A DNA stretch of 64,000 nucleotides from Goekera deserti (GCF_010685995.1 NZ_JAAGWK010000022.1:1-64000), one strand, 5' to 3'. Shown: positions 35,360 through 45,064, counted from the stretch's first letter. Notes: generated from the letters alone by a model not told the origin. Numbers and translations are program-made.

Positions 35360-36633
35360 GCGACGTGCGGACGCGACCGGCACCGAGCCCGACGCGGGTG
35401 ATCGCCGCGGCCTGCGTGGGCAACGCGCTGGAGTGGTACGACATCGCGGTCTACGCGTTCTTCGCGGTGTACGTGTCGCGGGCGTTCTTCGACGACAGCG
35501 ACCCGGCGGTGGGACTGCTGCTCGCGCTGGGCACGTTCGCGGTGTCGTTCCTGATCCGCCCGGTGGGGGCACTGGTACTCGGCGGGTACGCCGACCGGGT
35601 GGGGCGCACCCCGGCGCTGTCGCTCTCGCTGGCGCTGATGGTGCTCGGCACGCTGATGATCGTGGTGATGCCGACGTACGCCTCGATCGGGGTGTGGGCC
35701 TCGATCGGCATCCTGGTGGCGCGGCTGGTGCAGGGCTTCGCCGCGGGCGGGGAGTTCGGCAGCGCCACGGCGATGATGGTCGAGCACCTGCCGCACCGGC
35801 GCGGGTTCGCGGCCAGCTGGCAGTTCACCAGCCAGGCCGTCAGCTCGCTGCTCGCCGCCGTGATCGGCACGCTGCTCACCACGCTGATGAGCGACGACGC
35901 GCTGCAGTCGTGGGGCTTCCGCATCCCATTCGCGGTGGGCCTGCTGGTGGGGCCGGTGGGCATTTACATCCGCCGGCGGGTGCCCGAGGCCGAGCCGACC
36001 GCCGCGGCGCAGGCCGACACCGAGCCGCGCACCCCGGTGCGGGAGGTGCTGGCCGCGCACAAGGTGGCGGTGCTGCTGACCATCGGCGCGCTGGCGGTGA
36101 CCACCTGCCTGAACTACATGATCAGCTACATCCCGACGTACGCGATCAACACCCTGGGCCTGGCCGACTCCGCCGGGTTCGTGGCCACGCTGGTGGGCGG
36201 GCTGGTGCTGCTGGTGGTGTCACCGCTGTCGGGTCACCTGTCGGACCGGTCGGGCCCGACGCGGATCATGCTGCCCGGCGCGGCGGCGACGCTGCTGCTC
36301 ATCTACCCGCTGTTCGCGCTGATGGTCTCCACGCCCGGGCTGGGCGTGCTGGTGGTCGTGGTCGGGCTGATGGCGCTGCTCAAGGGCGCCTACTACGGGC
36401 CGCTGGGCATGCTGATGGCCGACCTGTTCCCGACGCGGGTGCGTGCCACCGGGATGGCGGTGGGTTACAACATCGGTGTCGCCGTGTTCGGCGGGGCGAC
36501 GCCGCTGGTGGCGCAGTTCCTGCTCGGCGCCACCGGGACGGCCGCGGCGCCGGCGTTCTGGGTCATGGTCGCGGCCGTGGCGAGCCTGGCCGCGGTGTGG
36601 GCCTGCCGCAACCGCCAGCCGCAGCGCGACTGA
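35356..36633 (+). CDS. MFS transporter, metabolite:H+ symporter (MHS) type
   Basis: A 425-residue permease with 12 predicted transmembrane helices. MHS-family hallmarks are CVGNALEWYDIAVYAFFAVY at helix 1, the loop GGYADRVGRTPALSLSLALM, LVQGFAAGGEFGSATAMMVE and the ADLFPTRVRATGMAVGYNIG segment late in the protein. Substrates of this family are carboxylates, amino-acid derivatives or osmolytes. ATG 35356 is fixed by the 4-bp overlap with the peptidase gene and the GGAGGAC site. Confidence 0.92.
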   Translation: MSDVRTRPAPSPTRVIAAACVGNALEWYDIAVYAFFAVYVSRAFFDDSDPAVGLLLALGTFAVSFLIRPVGALVLGGYADRVGRTPALSLSLALMVLGTLMIVVMPTYASIGVWASIGILVARLVQGFAAGGEFGSATAMMVEHLPHRRGFAASWQFTSQAVSSLLAAVIGTLLTTLMSDDALQSWGFRIPFAVGLLVGPVGIYIRRRVPEAEPTAAAQADTEPRTPVREVLAAHKVAVLLTIGALAVTTCLNYMISYIPTYAINTLGLADSAGFVATLVGGLVLLVVSPLSGHLSDRSGPTRIMLPGAAATLLLIYPLFALMVSTPGLGVLVVVVGLMALLKGAYYGPLGMLMADLFPTRVRATGMAVGYNIGVAVFGGATPLVAQFLLGATGTAAAPAFWVMVAAVASLAAVWACRNRQPQRD

Positions 36634-36673
36634 CGGTCGGGGACGGTGGCCGGGCGGGCGCCGGCTGCGGCGA

Positions 36674-37309
36674 TCAGGGGCAGGGCTCCTCGCGCTTCAC
36701 GACGCCGAGGTCGATGGTGCCCTCGACCTCGCCGGTGACCCGCTCGCCCGCGGCGATGTTCTGGTCGCAGACCATCCAGTTGGAGTCGAGCAGCTGCGCC
36801 CGCGACCCGAGCAGGTCGTGCGACAGCGACAGGAACACGCCGTTGGTCTGGATCACGTTCTGCGCGGTCTGGAGGTCCAGGCCCACCAGGTCGGGCATGA
36901 GGAAGTCGACGACGGGTGCCGCGACGGTGGTCGGTGCGGGCACGACGGTCGGCGGCGCGACGGCCACCGGGCTGGTCGGCGCGGGCGGCAGGGGAGCGGG
37001 CGTGCTGGGAGCAGGTGCACTGGTCGACGCGACCGTGCTGGTCGGCGCCGGCGCGGTGGCCGTGCTCGCGTCGTCCTTGCCGGCGTTGCCCGCCGCACCG
37101 ATGGCGACGACGATCGCGACCACCGCCCAGAAGCCGGGTCGCTTCACCAGAGACTTCTTCGGCGGGGTGGGTGCCGGCCACTGGCCGTGCCCGGGGTGGG
37201 GTTGGCCGCCGGGCGGCGGTGCCCAGGACGGCTGGGCCATCGGCGCCGTGGGCGGGCTCCAGGCCGGCGGCGCGTCCCAAGGCTGCGGCTGGCTGGGTGG
37301 TGTGGTCAT
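36674..37309 (-). CDS. PASTA-like domain membrane protein
   Basis: A 211-residue protein: a Pro/Gln/Trp-rich cytoplasmic start (TTPPSQPQPWDAPPAWSPP), one transmembrane helix (PGFWAVVAIVVAIGAAGNAG), a Ser/Thr/Pro/Ala-rich linker and a C-terminal PASTA-like module (MPDLVGLDLQTAQNVIQTNG, then WMVCDQNIAAGERVTGEVEG). Such modules bind peptidoglycan stem peptides. Without a kinase domain, it is a surface sensor or structural protein. ATG 37309 is chosen because the upstream frame is not protein-like. Confidence 0.75.
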   Translation of the reverse strand: MTTPPSQPQPWDAPPAWSPPTAPMAQPSWAPPPGGQPHPGHGQWPAPTPPKKSLVKRPGFWAVVAIVVAIGAAGNAGKDDASTATAPAPTSTVASTSAPAPSTPAPLPPAPTSPVAVAPPTVVPAPTTVAAPVVDFLMPDLVGLDLQTAQNVIQTNGVFLSLSHDLLGSRAQLLDSNWMVCDQNIAAGERVTGEVEGTIDLGVVKREEPCP

Positions 37310-37636
37310 GTCGTCCCCCGTGGTACGTGGATGCGGTGCGATGCGGTCTCGTACCGCTCTATCGGCGTCCGCCGCGGGAGGACGGCGCACCTGACTCATC
37401 CGGGATGCCCGATGACTCGTTCGACGCAGGCCGTGCTGCTCCACCGGTTGGCGCACCTGGCCGGCGGGGCACCCGCGGGTCATGACCGATCCGGCTTGGG
37501 GCCGCGTCCCCGAGACGACGACGCTGACCGGTCACGAGCAGATCGCCGGGGCCCGGGTGCGTGCTCCACAGGAGCGGACGTCTCGTCGCCGACCCCGACG
37601 TCGCGGTGTCATGGCTGATACCGTCCAAGGGTGCCG
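37310..37636. other. Intergenic region between the PASTA gene and the RHH-Doc pair
   Basis: About 330 bases with no convincing gene. Short frames on both strands lack start signals and have Arg/Pro/Gly-biased composition. The last 20 bases hold AAGGGTGCCG, the ribosome site of the RHH gene. I see no clear promoter boxes. Confidence 0.4.
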
Positions 37637-37834
37637 ATGACCCTGCGCCTGACCGACGAGGAAGCAGACGCCCTGCGTCGACAAGCCCAGCTGGAGGACC
37701 GTTCCATGCAGGACGTGGCCCGCCAGGCGATCCGCGAGTACGTCGAGGTGCACAGTCGTGCTGAGCTGTTGGACCGCGTTCTGGACAGCGAGTTACCTCG
37801 CTATGCCGAGGCGCTGGAGCGGCTCGGCCAGTGA
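37637..37834 (+). CDS. RHH-type antitoxin (CopG-like)
   Basis: A 65-residue ribbon-helix-helix protein: strand MTLRLTDEEADALRRQAQLE, then DRSMQDVARQAIREYVE. The C-terminal tail (LDRVLDSELPRYAEALERLG) would cover the toxin. ATG 37637 has AAGGGTG upstream. The stop overlaps the doc start by four bases (GTGA). It is the antitoxin and autorepressor of the following Doc toxin. Confidence 0.85.
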   Translation: MTLRLTDEEADALRRQAQLEDRSMQDVARQAIREYVEVHSRAELLDRVLDSELPRYAEALERLGQ

Positions 37835-38217
37835 TCTACCTGACCGTCGCGGAGCTGCGGCTGGTCGCTGATCGGGCCACGGGCATGCACGTGCAACTGC
37901 GGGACGCGGGCCTGCTGGCCGCTGCTGCCGCCCGCCCACGCGCCACGGCATTCGGCGCCGACGCGTATGCCACGCTGGAGGCGAAGGCAGGCGCGCTGGT
38001 GCACTCCCTCGCCCGCAACCACGCCCTGGTCGACGGGAACAAACGCCTGGCGCTCGGTGGGCTGATCGCGTTCCTGGGGGTCAACGGCCGGCGGCTGACG
38101 CTCACCAACGATGAGGCCTACGACCTCATCATCGACATCGCGACCGGCCGACTCGACGACGTCGGGCAGATCGCGGCCCGCATCCGAGAGGGCTCCGCGG
38201 AGCTGCGCCAGAGCTGA
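37831..38217 (+). CDS. doc: Doc-type toxin (Fic/DOC family)
   Basis: A 128-residue Doc protein. The short Fic core HALVDGNKR is of the Doc kind (H-x-[F/L]-x-x-G-N-K-R): relatives phosphorylate EF-Tu with inverted ATP orientation and stop translation. The preceding helix EAKAGALVHSLARN and the following LALGGLIAFLGVNG fit. The length is normal (about 125) and the active site is intact, unlike the dead Fic gene at 21.9 kb. It is co-translated with its RHH antitoxin. Confidence 0.9.
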   Translation: MIYLTVAELRLVADRATGMHVQLRDAGLLAAAAARPRATAFGADAYATLEAKAGALVHSLARNHALVDGNKRLALGGLIAFLGVNGRRLTLTNDEAYDLIIDIATGRLDDVGQIAARIREGSAELRQS

Positions 38218-38328
38218 CGCCGGCCAGCAGCGGCCACTCCTGGGCGTCAGCGGACACGAAGAGCTGTACTCGCGCCTGCGCCGAGGACGGCGGGTGCAGC
38301 CGACCGCGAGCGTTCTTCGGGTGGGGGA

Positions 38329-39096
38329 TCAGACCGCGGCCGGCACCGTGTGCACCAGCTCGGCGATCTCCCGCTTGACCGCGTTGAAGGCCGGTGAGGT
38401 CACGTCCCGGTCGGCGAGGTCGACGGTCACCACCCGGCTGATGTGGCCGGGCACGCCGTGCGAGGCGCCGCCGGTCATGACCACGACGCGGTCGGCGAGG
38501 TAGACGGACTCCTCGATGGAGTGCGTCACGAACACCACCGTCGTCCGGGTTTCGATGTGGATGCGGCGCAGCTCGGTCTGGAGGTCGCCCCGGGTGAGGG
38601 CGTCCAGGGCGCCGAACGGCTCGTCCATGAGCAGCAGCGAGGGGTCGTTGGCCAGCACCCGGGCGATGGCCACCCGCTGCTGCATGCCGCCGGAGAGCTG
38701 GCCGGGGTAGCGGTCGGCGAACCGGGTCAGGCCGACGGCGGCGATGAACCGGTCGGCGACCTCGCGCACCTGAGCCTTGGGCAGCTTCTTGCGGGCCGGG
38801 CCGTAGGCGACGTTCTCCCGCACCGACAGCCACGGGAACAGCCCGTAGTCCTGGAAGACGACGCCGCGGTCGGGGCCGGGCCCGGTGACCGGCACCCCGC
38901 CCACCTCGACGACGCCCTCGGTGGCGCGCTCGAAGCCGGCGAGGATGCGCAGCAGCGTGCTCTTGCCGCAGCCGCTGGCACCCACGACGGCGACGAACTC
39001 ACCGGAGGGGATGGTCAGCGACACGTCGGCCATCGCGACGACGTCGCCGTAGCGCTTGGTCAGGTGCTCGACGCGGACGTCGGCGGTGCGGCCCAT
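38329..39096 (-). CDS. ABC transporter ATP-binding protein (nitrate/sulfonate/taurine type)
   Basis: A 255-residue ATPase of the SsuB/TauB/NrtD group. Walker [13 protein letters not shown]-loop [20 protein letters not shown], signature [20 protein letters not shown], Walker [14 protein letters not shown] and H-loop VFVTHS are all intact. Its permease gene lies just upstream in the same operon but is cut at its 5' end, and no substrate-binding protein gene is left in the window, so the transporter is probably not functional. Confidence 0.9.
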   Translation of the reverse strand: MGRTADVRVEHLTKRYGDVVAMADVSLTIPSGEFVAVVGASGCGKSTLLRILAGFERATEGVVEVGGVPVTGPGPDRGVVFQDYGLFPWLSVRENVAYGPARKKLPKAQVREVADRFIAAVGLTRFADRYPGQLSGGMQQRVAIARVLANDPSLLLMDEPFGALDALTRGDLQTELRRIHIETRTTVVFVTHSIEESVYLADRVVVMTGGASHGVPGHISRVVTVDLADRDVTSPAFNAVKREIAELVHTVPAAV

Positions 39097-39109
39097 GGCT
39101 CGTCGTCCT

Positions 39110-39598
39110 CTACTTGATCAGCGGGCGGTCGCGGAACACGAGGCGGAACAGCAGCGTCAGCAGCCGGTCGGAGAGGAACCCCGCGACGGCGATGCAGATC
39201 ATCCCGACGACGATCTGGTCGGTCTGCACGACGTCGCGGGCCAGGAAGATCGTCGAGCCCAGGCCGGTCGGGACGCCGGTGGTCTCGCTGAGCACGAGGA
39301 TCACCCAGGCCAGCCCGAGCCCCACCCGCATGCCGTTGACGATCGCCGGGGCGGCGGCCGGCAGCACCACGCGCATCAGCACCCCGACGCCGGACGTGCC
39401 GAGCATGCGGGCGGCCTCGATCAGCCGCTCGGGCACCTGCCGGGCGCCGCTGATCGTGCCGAGCACGATGGGGAAGAACGCCGACAGCGTGATGAGGAAG
39501 ATCGAGGCCTGGTCGCCGTAGCCGATGAGCAGCGCGACCAGCGGCACCCAGGCGGTCGCCGGCACCGGCCAGAACAGGTTGATCATCGGGTCGAACCC
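39110..39598 (-). pseudogene. ABC transporter permease, N-terminally truncated
   Basis: Only the C-terminal 160 residues of a BPD-type permease remain: INLFWPVPATAWVPLVALLI, the EAA-like loop GARQVPERLIEAARMLGTSG, and GMRVGLGLAWVILVLSETTG. Family members have about 250-280 residues, so about 100 residues with the first two or three helices are missing. Upstream of about 39,598 the minus-strand frame loses all similarity because the DNA there belongs to another gene on the plus strand. A start at ATG 39586 would give a 158-residue fragment. Confidence 0.85.
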
Positions 39599-39827
39599 CC
39601 GCCCGGTGCTCGTGCCGGAGGACGAGGCGCACCTGTCGGAGTGGATGAACGGGACACTGCGGTTGACGTGGGCGGAGCACCCGGAGCCGTGGACGGTGGA
39701 GGCCGCGGTGATCGACGAGCTCCAGCCTCCGCTGAACCAGGCGGACAACACGGCGCACCCGGCGTACGAGTACGTGCGGCAGGCCCGGCGACGCTGGCGC
39801 GAGGCAGCGAAGGGGACGCAACGCTGA
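39596..39827 (+). pseudogene. 3' remnant of a GIY-YIG-type nuclease family gene
   Basis: The plus-strand frame from about 39,596 reads RPVLVPEDEAHLSEWMNGTL, RLTWAEHPEPWTVEAAVIDE, LQPPLNQADNTAHPAYEYVR and a stop at 39827. 'EDEAxLSxWM...EPWxVExxVIxxLxPPLN...HPxYxxVRxAR' is the C-terminal pattern of a GIY-YIG-associated protein family. The N-terminal GIY-YIG part is missing: it ends exactly where the truncated permease begins on the other strand. Confidence 0.7.
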
Positions 39828-39864
39828 GGCCGCTGCCGCCCCGCGCGCCCCCGGCCGGTTCTCG

Positions 39865-41730
39865 TCAGGTGACGAGCGACTCGAGCTTCTGCTGGGTCTC
39901 GGCGTCGGTGGAGTGCAGGTAGACGCCGCGCAGACCGCGGGTGAGGAGCACCTTGTAGACGTTGCGCACGAGCAGGTCGAAGTCGGCGTCGCTGACCTTG
40001 GTCACGCTGCGGAAGTCGGGATCCCGATTGGCCGACCGGACGGCGATCCAGCGGTCGGTGCGCCACACCAGGTCAGGGCCCATGAGCACGCCGTTCCACT
40101 CGTACTCGAATCCCTGGGCGGTGTAGACACACCCGACCTGCCCGAAGCCCCGCTCGTCGCTGGCCCACAGGGCGGCCGGCGGGGCATCTCCCACCGAGCG
40201 GTCGCCCTTGAGGTTCCACGGCCGGGACCAGTCCCCGATACGGACGTCAGGTACCAGGCTGCCGTCCTTCTGCGGGTCACTCCACGGCCAGCAGTAGCCG
40301 GCCGCGATACGCGCGTTCTCCTTCGCTGCGAGCTTCTCGGCCAGGGCCTGTTCGATGGCCGACGGCGACGGGGCGGTCCGGACGTCGAAGCGCTCGTCGC
40401 CCGTCCACGCGACCGGGCCCCCGGCCTGCAGCCCGAGCAGCTTCTCGACCCAGTCGATGTACTGGGCGCTGCCGCCGGAGCGGTACTGGGTCGACAGGTC
40501 GATGTGGTGGACGTCGAGCCCCTTCTCGCGGGCGTGCTTCTCGATGTCCTCGATGGTGCCCATCTCCCCGGGCCGCACGACCTGGTTCTGGTCGAGCAGG
40601 AACACCGGCACGCGTGCGGCGTCGATCAGCTCGTCGATCTGGCGTCGGTCGCTGCGCAGCTCGGCCTTGGTCCACCGGTTGGCCGACGTCTCGCGGATGC
40701 GGTGTGCCTCGTCGGCGATGAGGACGTCGAGGCCGTTCCGGTCGGCTTCCATGAACTGGTTGAAGTACCGGAACAGGGCAGCGGTGCGCGGAGCGCGGTG
40801 GCCGGCGACCTTGCGCAGCGTCTGGGTGAACGAGCGCGAACCGGTGGCGTGCGCAGCGCTGATCCCCCGGCGGCCGAGCTCACCGAGCAGGGAGAGTGCG
40901 ATGACGCTCTTCCCGCTGCCCGGGCCTCCGGCCACGATGACGACGCTCTTGTGGTCGCCGCGGCGCGCCTTCTCCACCTCGTGGAGCACCAGGTCGAAGG
41001 CGACTCGCTGCTCGTCCAGCAGGACGAACTGCTCGCGCGTGCGCATCTCCTCGGCGGCCACCCGCAGCAACTGCTTGCTGGGCGCGTGCGGGGAGCGCAA
41101 CAGCCGGTCGGCGTGCACGGCGGCGTTCACCGGTGACAGACGCGACTGCAGGTAGGTCAGGAAGTCGCCACGGTCCCGACCGGTGAACAGTCGCCCGAGC
41201 TCGTCCTGCGGGTAGCTGCGCAGGACGTCGACCCGCTCGTCCGTGGCGTTGTGCAGGTAGGCGGCGCCGGACAGCACGTCGGTGGTCCCGTGCAGCACGG
41301 TGACGAAGTCCAGCAGGTACTCGCCGTAGGCGCGGACCTGAGCGACGGGGTGCAGTACCGGTCGCGGGCCGTAGCTGGGCTGGAGGATCAGCTCGGGATC
41401 ACCCTCGAACAGGGTCGCTGCCGTCCACTGCTTGAGCTCGACGACCACGTACGACGGGCCACCGGTGCGGGGGTGCTGGCCGGCGAGCACGACGTCGATC
41501 CGCTTGCTGGACAACGGGAGCTGGTACTCGAGCAGGACCTCGACGCCCTGGAGGTCGGCCTGAGCGAGGTCGGCGGCCAGCGCGCCGAGGCTGGCGTCCC
41601 ACGAGCGCACCTCGGACGCCGACGGGCTGCGGCTCATCCGATGACGCATCTGATCGGCCAGCGTCGACCCGAGGCGACCGGACGCCGCAAGGGTCGCCAG
41701 GCCGGCGGCAGACGTACGGAGCAGTGACAA
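39865..41730 (-). CDS. DUF2075 helicase-like protein with N-terminal nuclease-like domain
   Basis: A 621-residue protein. Residues about 60-110 hold a PD-(D/E)XK-like pattern (LSSKRIDVVLAG, then SYVVVELKQW). From about 270 a P-loop NTPase of the DUF2075 / Schlafen-type helicase group follows: Walker A VAGGPGSGKSVIALSLL, DVLIADEAHRI (Walker B), VFLLDQNQVVRPGE and the C-terminal GCVYTAQGFEYEWNGVLMG. It is a likely DNA or RNA nuclease-translocase. The start is TTG 41730 with GGGGAC upstream. It lies 110 bases after the PLD-helicase on the same strand, so the two may act together in defence. Confidence 0.85.
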   Translation of the reverse strand: MSLLRTSAAGLATLAASGRLGSTLADQMRHRMSRSPSASEVRSWDASLGALAADLAQADLQGVEVLLEYQLPLSSKRIDVVLAGQHPRTGGPSYVVVELKQWTAATLFEGDPELILQPSYGPRPVLHPVAQVRAYGEYLLDFVTVLHGTTDVLSGAAYLHNATDERVDVLRSYPQDELGRLFTGRDRGDFLTYLQSRLSPVNAAVHADRLLRSPHAPSKQLLRVAAEEMRTREQFVLLDEQRVAFDLVLHEVEKARRGDHKSVVIVAGGPGSGKSVIALSLLGELGRRGISAAHATGSRSFTQTLRKVAGHRAPRTAALFRYFNQFMEADRNGLDVLIADEAHRIRETSANRWTKAELRSDRRQIDELIDAARVPVFLLDQNQVVRPGEMGTIEDIEKHAREKGLDVHHIDLSTQYRSGGSAQYIDWVEKLLGLQAGGPVAWTGDERFDVRTAPSPSAIEQALAEKLAAKENARIAAGYCWPWSDPQKDGSLVPDVRIGDWSRPWNLKGDRSVGDAPPAALWASDERGFGQVGCVYTAQGFEYEWNGVLMGPDLVWRTDRWIAVRSANRDPDFRSVTKVSDADFDLLVRNVYKVLLTRGLRGVYLHSTDAETQQKLESLVT

Positions 41731-41840
41731 GGACAGTCCCCAGGCAGCACGAAGTCATCGTGCGGAGGGGGCATGTCCATGGTTCGGAAGCCTGTCGTAC
41801 CGCGTTCGCCGGTCACCCTAGACGGCGTCGAGGTGGGTGC

Positions 41841-44800
41841 TCAGGCGACTCGCGCGGCGTGGAAGACGTCGGCCGGCAGCTCGTGGTCGAGCTGCCACAC
41901 GATGCGCATCGGTCGGTTGCCGGTGTGCGACTGATAGCTCATCGGGCCGGCGTAGAGGTAAGGCGGCACCCCCAGTGCGCCGTCTTGTGTCTTGGTCTCG
42001 CGGACGAACAGGTGCACTGAGCTGCCCTGTTCCCGGTGTCGCATGTACCGCTGGCCCACCGGCGACGTCTCCGTGGTGGTGTTCTGTGACTCCCACTGGA
42101 ACAGCGTCGGCGTGATGGCGTGGTCGGCGTACATGGTCGTGGGGGAGAAGTGGCCCTCGGTCTTGGTCAGGGTCACGAAGAACAGGTCGGCCCGCTCGTC
42201 GGGCACCCAGCGGACGCCCGACCCGAAGGTGCCCGCCAGGTTCGTCATGCCGAACGCCGCGAGTGCCTCCTCTCGGCTGTAGCGAGCGTGTACGTGCAGC
42301 GGTCGGGCGCCGGGCGTCGTCGGCGCCACGCGGTGGATGCGTGTCCGCATGAGCTCGGCGAGCTCGCGCAGTTCGGATGCACGGACACGGTCGGCGAGCA
42401 GTCGCTCCAGAGTCGAGTTCGTGGACTGGAACGCCTCACCGGAGCCCCAGAGACCGAAGTGGAGCATCGCGGCCAGGCGGCGGCTGCGCTCGTCCTCGGG
42501 CATCCGTCCCGTGGTGAGCGCCAGCACCAGCTGGTCCAGTCGCTCTAGATCATCGAGGTGCAACATCCGCGCGAAAGCGCTGCGCAGCCGGTCGTCGTCG
42601 GGTCCGGGCGGGCTGATTTCCACACCAGAGCTGCGACGCAGATCGACCCAGCTGCGTCTCTGCCCGCGGTACAGGTCCTCGAGCTCCAGCCCGGTCTCGT
42701 CGAGGAAACCAGCCAGCCCGGTGTCGGGCACAGAGGACAGCTCGCGCGCCAGCTCGGGCCAGGGCAAGCGCAGGGACTGGCGGATGTTGTCCAGCACCAC
42801 CTGTTGCGCCACCCGGTCGAGCTGGACAGAGCAGCCGGCGGGCAGGGTGGGGAACCCGAGCTCGACCTCACGCTCCAGCCCCCGGCGCGACGCCCCGGTC
42901 AGGGCGCGGAAGCGACGGTCGAACCGGAAGTCGCGGTGCTGGGCACCGATGAAGTCGAGCACCGTCAGGCAAGCCTTACCCGGCGACAGTCGCAGCCCCC
43001 GTCCGAGCTGCTGGAGGAACACCGTCGCGCTCTCCGTGGGGCGCAGGAACAGAACCGTGTCGATCTCGGGCAGGTCGAAGCCCTCGTTGAACAGGTCGAC
43101 GCTGAAGAGCACGTTGACGCTCCCGTCGCGCAACGCTCTCAGCGCCGCGGCACGCGCGTCGGAGTTGTCGCGCGAGGTGACGGCGAGGCTGCGGATGCCG
43201 GCGGCCGAGAACCGCTCGGCCATGAACGAAGCGTGCTCGATGCTGACGCAGAAGCCCAAAGCCTTCATGGCTTGCGGGGCGCTGACGGTGTCCAGGACCG
43301 CCTGCAGAATCAGTCGGGCCCGAGCGTCGCTGCCGGTGTACAGGTTGGTCAGCTCGCCGACGTCGTAGCCCTTGCCCCGGCGCCAGGTGACGCTGTCCAG
43401 GGGGACGTCGTCGTGCCGGCCGAAGTACTGGAACGGTGAGAGGAGCCCCTGCTCCAGTGCTTCCCACAGTCGCAGTTCGACGGCGATCCGCCCGTCGAAC
43501 CAGCGCCGGACGTCGGTGCCGTCTGTGCGTTCGGGGGTCGCCGTCAACCCGACGAGCACCTTCGGCTGCAGGTGCTCCAGCAGTCGTCGGTAGGTGGCCG
43601 CCTCCGCGTGGTGGAACTCGTCGACGACGACCAGGTCGAACAGGTCCGGCCGCATCGTCGAGAGGTCCAGCTGCGCGAGTGACTGCACCGAGGCGAAGAC
43701 GTGCTGCCACTGCGTGGGCTTGTGGCCGTCGACGAGCAGCTCACCGAAGTCACCGCGCCGCAGCACCTGCCGGAAGGTGGAGCGGCTCTGGGTCAGGATC
43801 TCCTTGCGGTGAGCCACGAACAGCACCGTCTCGGCGTGACCGGCAGCGCGCAGCGCCCTGTAATCCAACGCGGACACGACCGTCTTGCCCGTCCCGGTCG
43901 CCATCACGACGAGGTTCTTCCACCGATCGTGCACCAGACGCTCGGCGTCCAGTGCCTCCAGAATCTCCTGCTGGTAGCCGAACGGTCGGACGTCGAGCGA
44001 CGTCAGCTCGGTCGGCTGGTCGCCGCGGCCACTGCGCTCGACGGCGAGGGCCCGGTCGAACTCGTCGCCGTCGTACGGCTTGAACGACGCGTCGTGCCAG
44101 TAGGTCTCGAAGGTGTCGGCGAACGTCTCGAGCAGGTGTGACTGCTCGACGGCGGACAACCGGACGTTCCACTCCAGGCCGTCGATGAGCGCAGTCCGCG
44201 ACAGGTTGGACGAGCCGACGTAGCCGGTGGAGAAGCCGCTCTTCCGGTGGAAGAGCCAGGCCTTGGCGTGCAGGCGCGTCGTCCGGGTCTCGTAGGAGAT
44301 CCGGACCTCGGCTCCGGCAGCGACCAGGCGATCCACGGCACGTCGTTCCGTTGCGCCCATGTAGGTGGTGGTGATGACGCGCAGTCGGACTCCGCGGCGT
44401 TGTGCCTCGTCGAGTGCCTGCTCCAACACGCGGACGCCGTGCCAGGTGATGAACGCGCACAACAGGTCCACCGAGTCGGCTGACGCCAGCTCCCGCTCGA
44501 CCTCATAGCCGATGCGGGGCTGTCCGCGGCCGTTGATCAGCAACGCACTGGTGCTGAGCGGCACTTTCGGGCGCACCGGGAAGACTGCCGGGGCCGGGGT
44601 CGTCCGCGGCGTCGCCACCGCTAGAAGCTGCTCGCCGGGCGCTCTGACGTCGTCATCTTGGGGGATGAGCTCGGGACCTGAGGCCTGTCGCACTGCGTCG
44701 GCGATGCGGTTGGTGAGTTCGACCTGGGCCCTGATGCCCTGCCCGGATACGGACCGGAGTGCGCGCGCGACGAGGCCGGACAGGTGACGCGTGAGCGCGA

Positions 44801-44921
44801 CGTGGGAGTCCGCGGCATCCAGTTCCCCACGGTCGACGAGTTCGCCGTCCACCGCCTCCAGTCGACGGGCGAGCCCCCGCGTCATCAGGTGCTCGTAGAT
44901 GCCCGGCTCTACGTCCGACAT
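41841..44921 (-). CDS. DEAD/DEAH helicase with N-terminal PLD nuclease domain and DUF3427
   Basis: A 1026-residue protein. A phospholipase-D-like nuclease domain (about 130-330) contains one HxK...GSxN half-site, RLHAKAWLF and GYVGSSNLSRTAL. A superfamily 2 helicase follows: Walker A MATGTGKTVVSA, DEFHHAEA (DEAH variant), LTATPERTDGTD and motif VI QLGRGLRLSPGK. The C-terminal part (about 750-1026, with WVPDERADLFFVTLTKTEGH) is DUF3427. Proteins of this architecture occur in phage-defence islands. ATG 44921 has GGGGGAT upstream. It is divergent from the NERD gene across 143 bases. Confidence 0.92.
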   Translation of the reverse strand: MSDVEPGIYEHLMTRGLARRLEAVDGELVDRGELDAADSHVALTRHLSGLVARALRSVSGQGIRAQVELTNRIADAVRQASGPELIPQDDDVRAPGEQLLAVATPRTTPAPAVFPVRPKVPLSTSALLINGRGQPRIGYEVERELASADSVDLLCAFITWHGVRVLEQALDEAQRRGVRLRVITTTYMGATERRAVDRLVAAGAEVRISYETRTTRLHAKAWLFHRKSGFSTGYVGSSNLSRTALIDGLEWNVRLSAVEQSHLLETFADTFETYWHDASFKPYDGDEFDRALAVERSGRGDQPTELTSLDVRPFGYQQEILEALDAERLVHDRWKNLVVMATGTGKTVVSALDYRALRAAGHAETVLFVAHRKEILTQSRSTFRQVLRRGDFGELLVDGHKPTQWQHVFASVQSLAQLDLSTMRPDLFDLVVVDEFHHAEAATYRRLLEHLQPKVLVGLTATPERTDGTDVRRWFDGRIAVELRLWEALEQGLLSPFQYFGRHDDVPLDSVTWRRGKGYDVGELTNLYTGSDARARLILQAVLDTVSAPQAMKALGFCVSIEHASFMAERFSAAGIRSLAVTSRDNSDARAAALRALRDGSVNVLFSVDLFNEGFDLPEIDTVLFLRPTESATVFLQQLGRGLRLSPGKACLTVLDFIGAQHRDFRFDRRFRALTGASRRGLEREVELGFPTLPAGCSVQLDRVAQQVVLDNIRQSLRLPWPELARELSSVPDTGLAGFLDETGLELEDLYRGQRRSWVDLRRSSGVEISPPGPDDDRLRSAFARMLHLDDLERLDQLVLALTTGRMPEDERSRRLAAMLHFGLWGSGEAFQSTNSTLERLLADRVRASELRELAELMRTRIHRVAPTTPGARPLHVHARYSREEALAAFGMTNLAGTFGSGVRWVPDERADLFFVTLTKTEGHFSPTTMYADHAITPTLFQWESQNTTTETSPVGQRYMRHREQGSSVHLFVRETKTQDGALGVPPYLYAGPMSYQSHTGNRPMRIVWQLDHELPADVFHAARVA

Positions 44922-45064
44922 GTGATCCCCCGATTGCCCGAGCCGCCGCCCCCGGCGGCGGCCAGGGCCGATTTCGCGCTCCAAGTAATGGCACTGATAC
45001 GAACCGTCAGCATCTCATCCGGCGTGGTGATGACCACCGTCCGGTCCACCAGTTCACTCAGTGC

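Noticed and set aside
39865-44921. DUF2075 and PLD-helicase genes considered as a type I or III restriction-modification or BREX system
   Set aside because: No methyltransferase, specificity subunit, PglZ or BrxC-like gene is present nearby.
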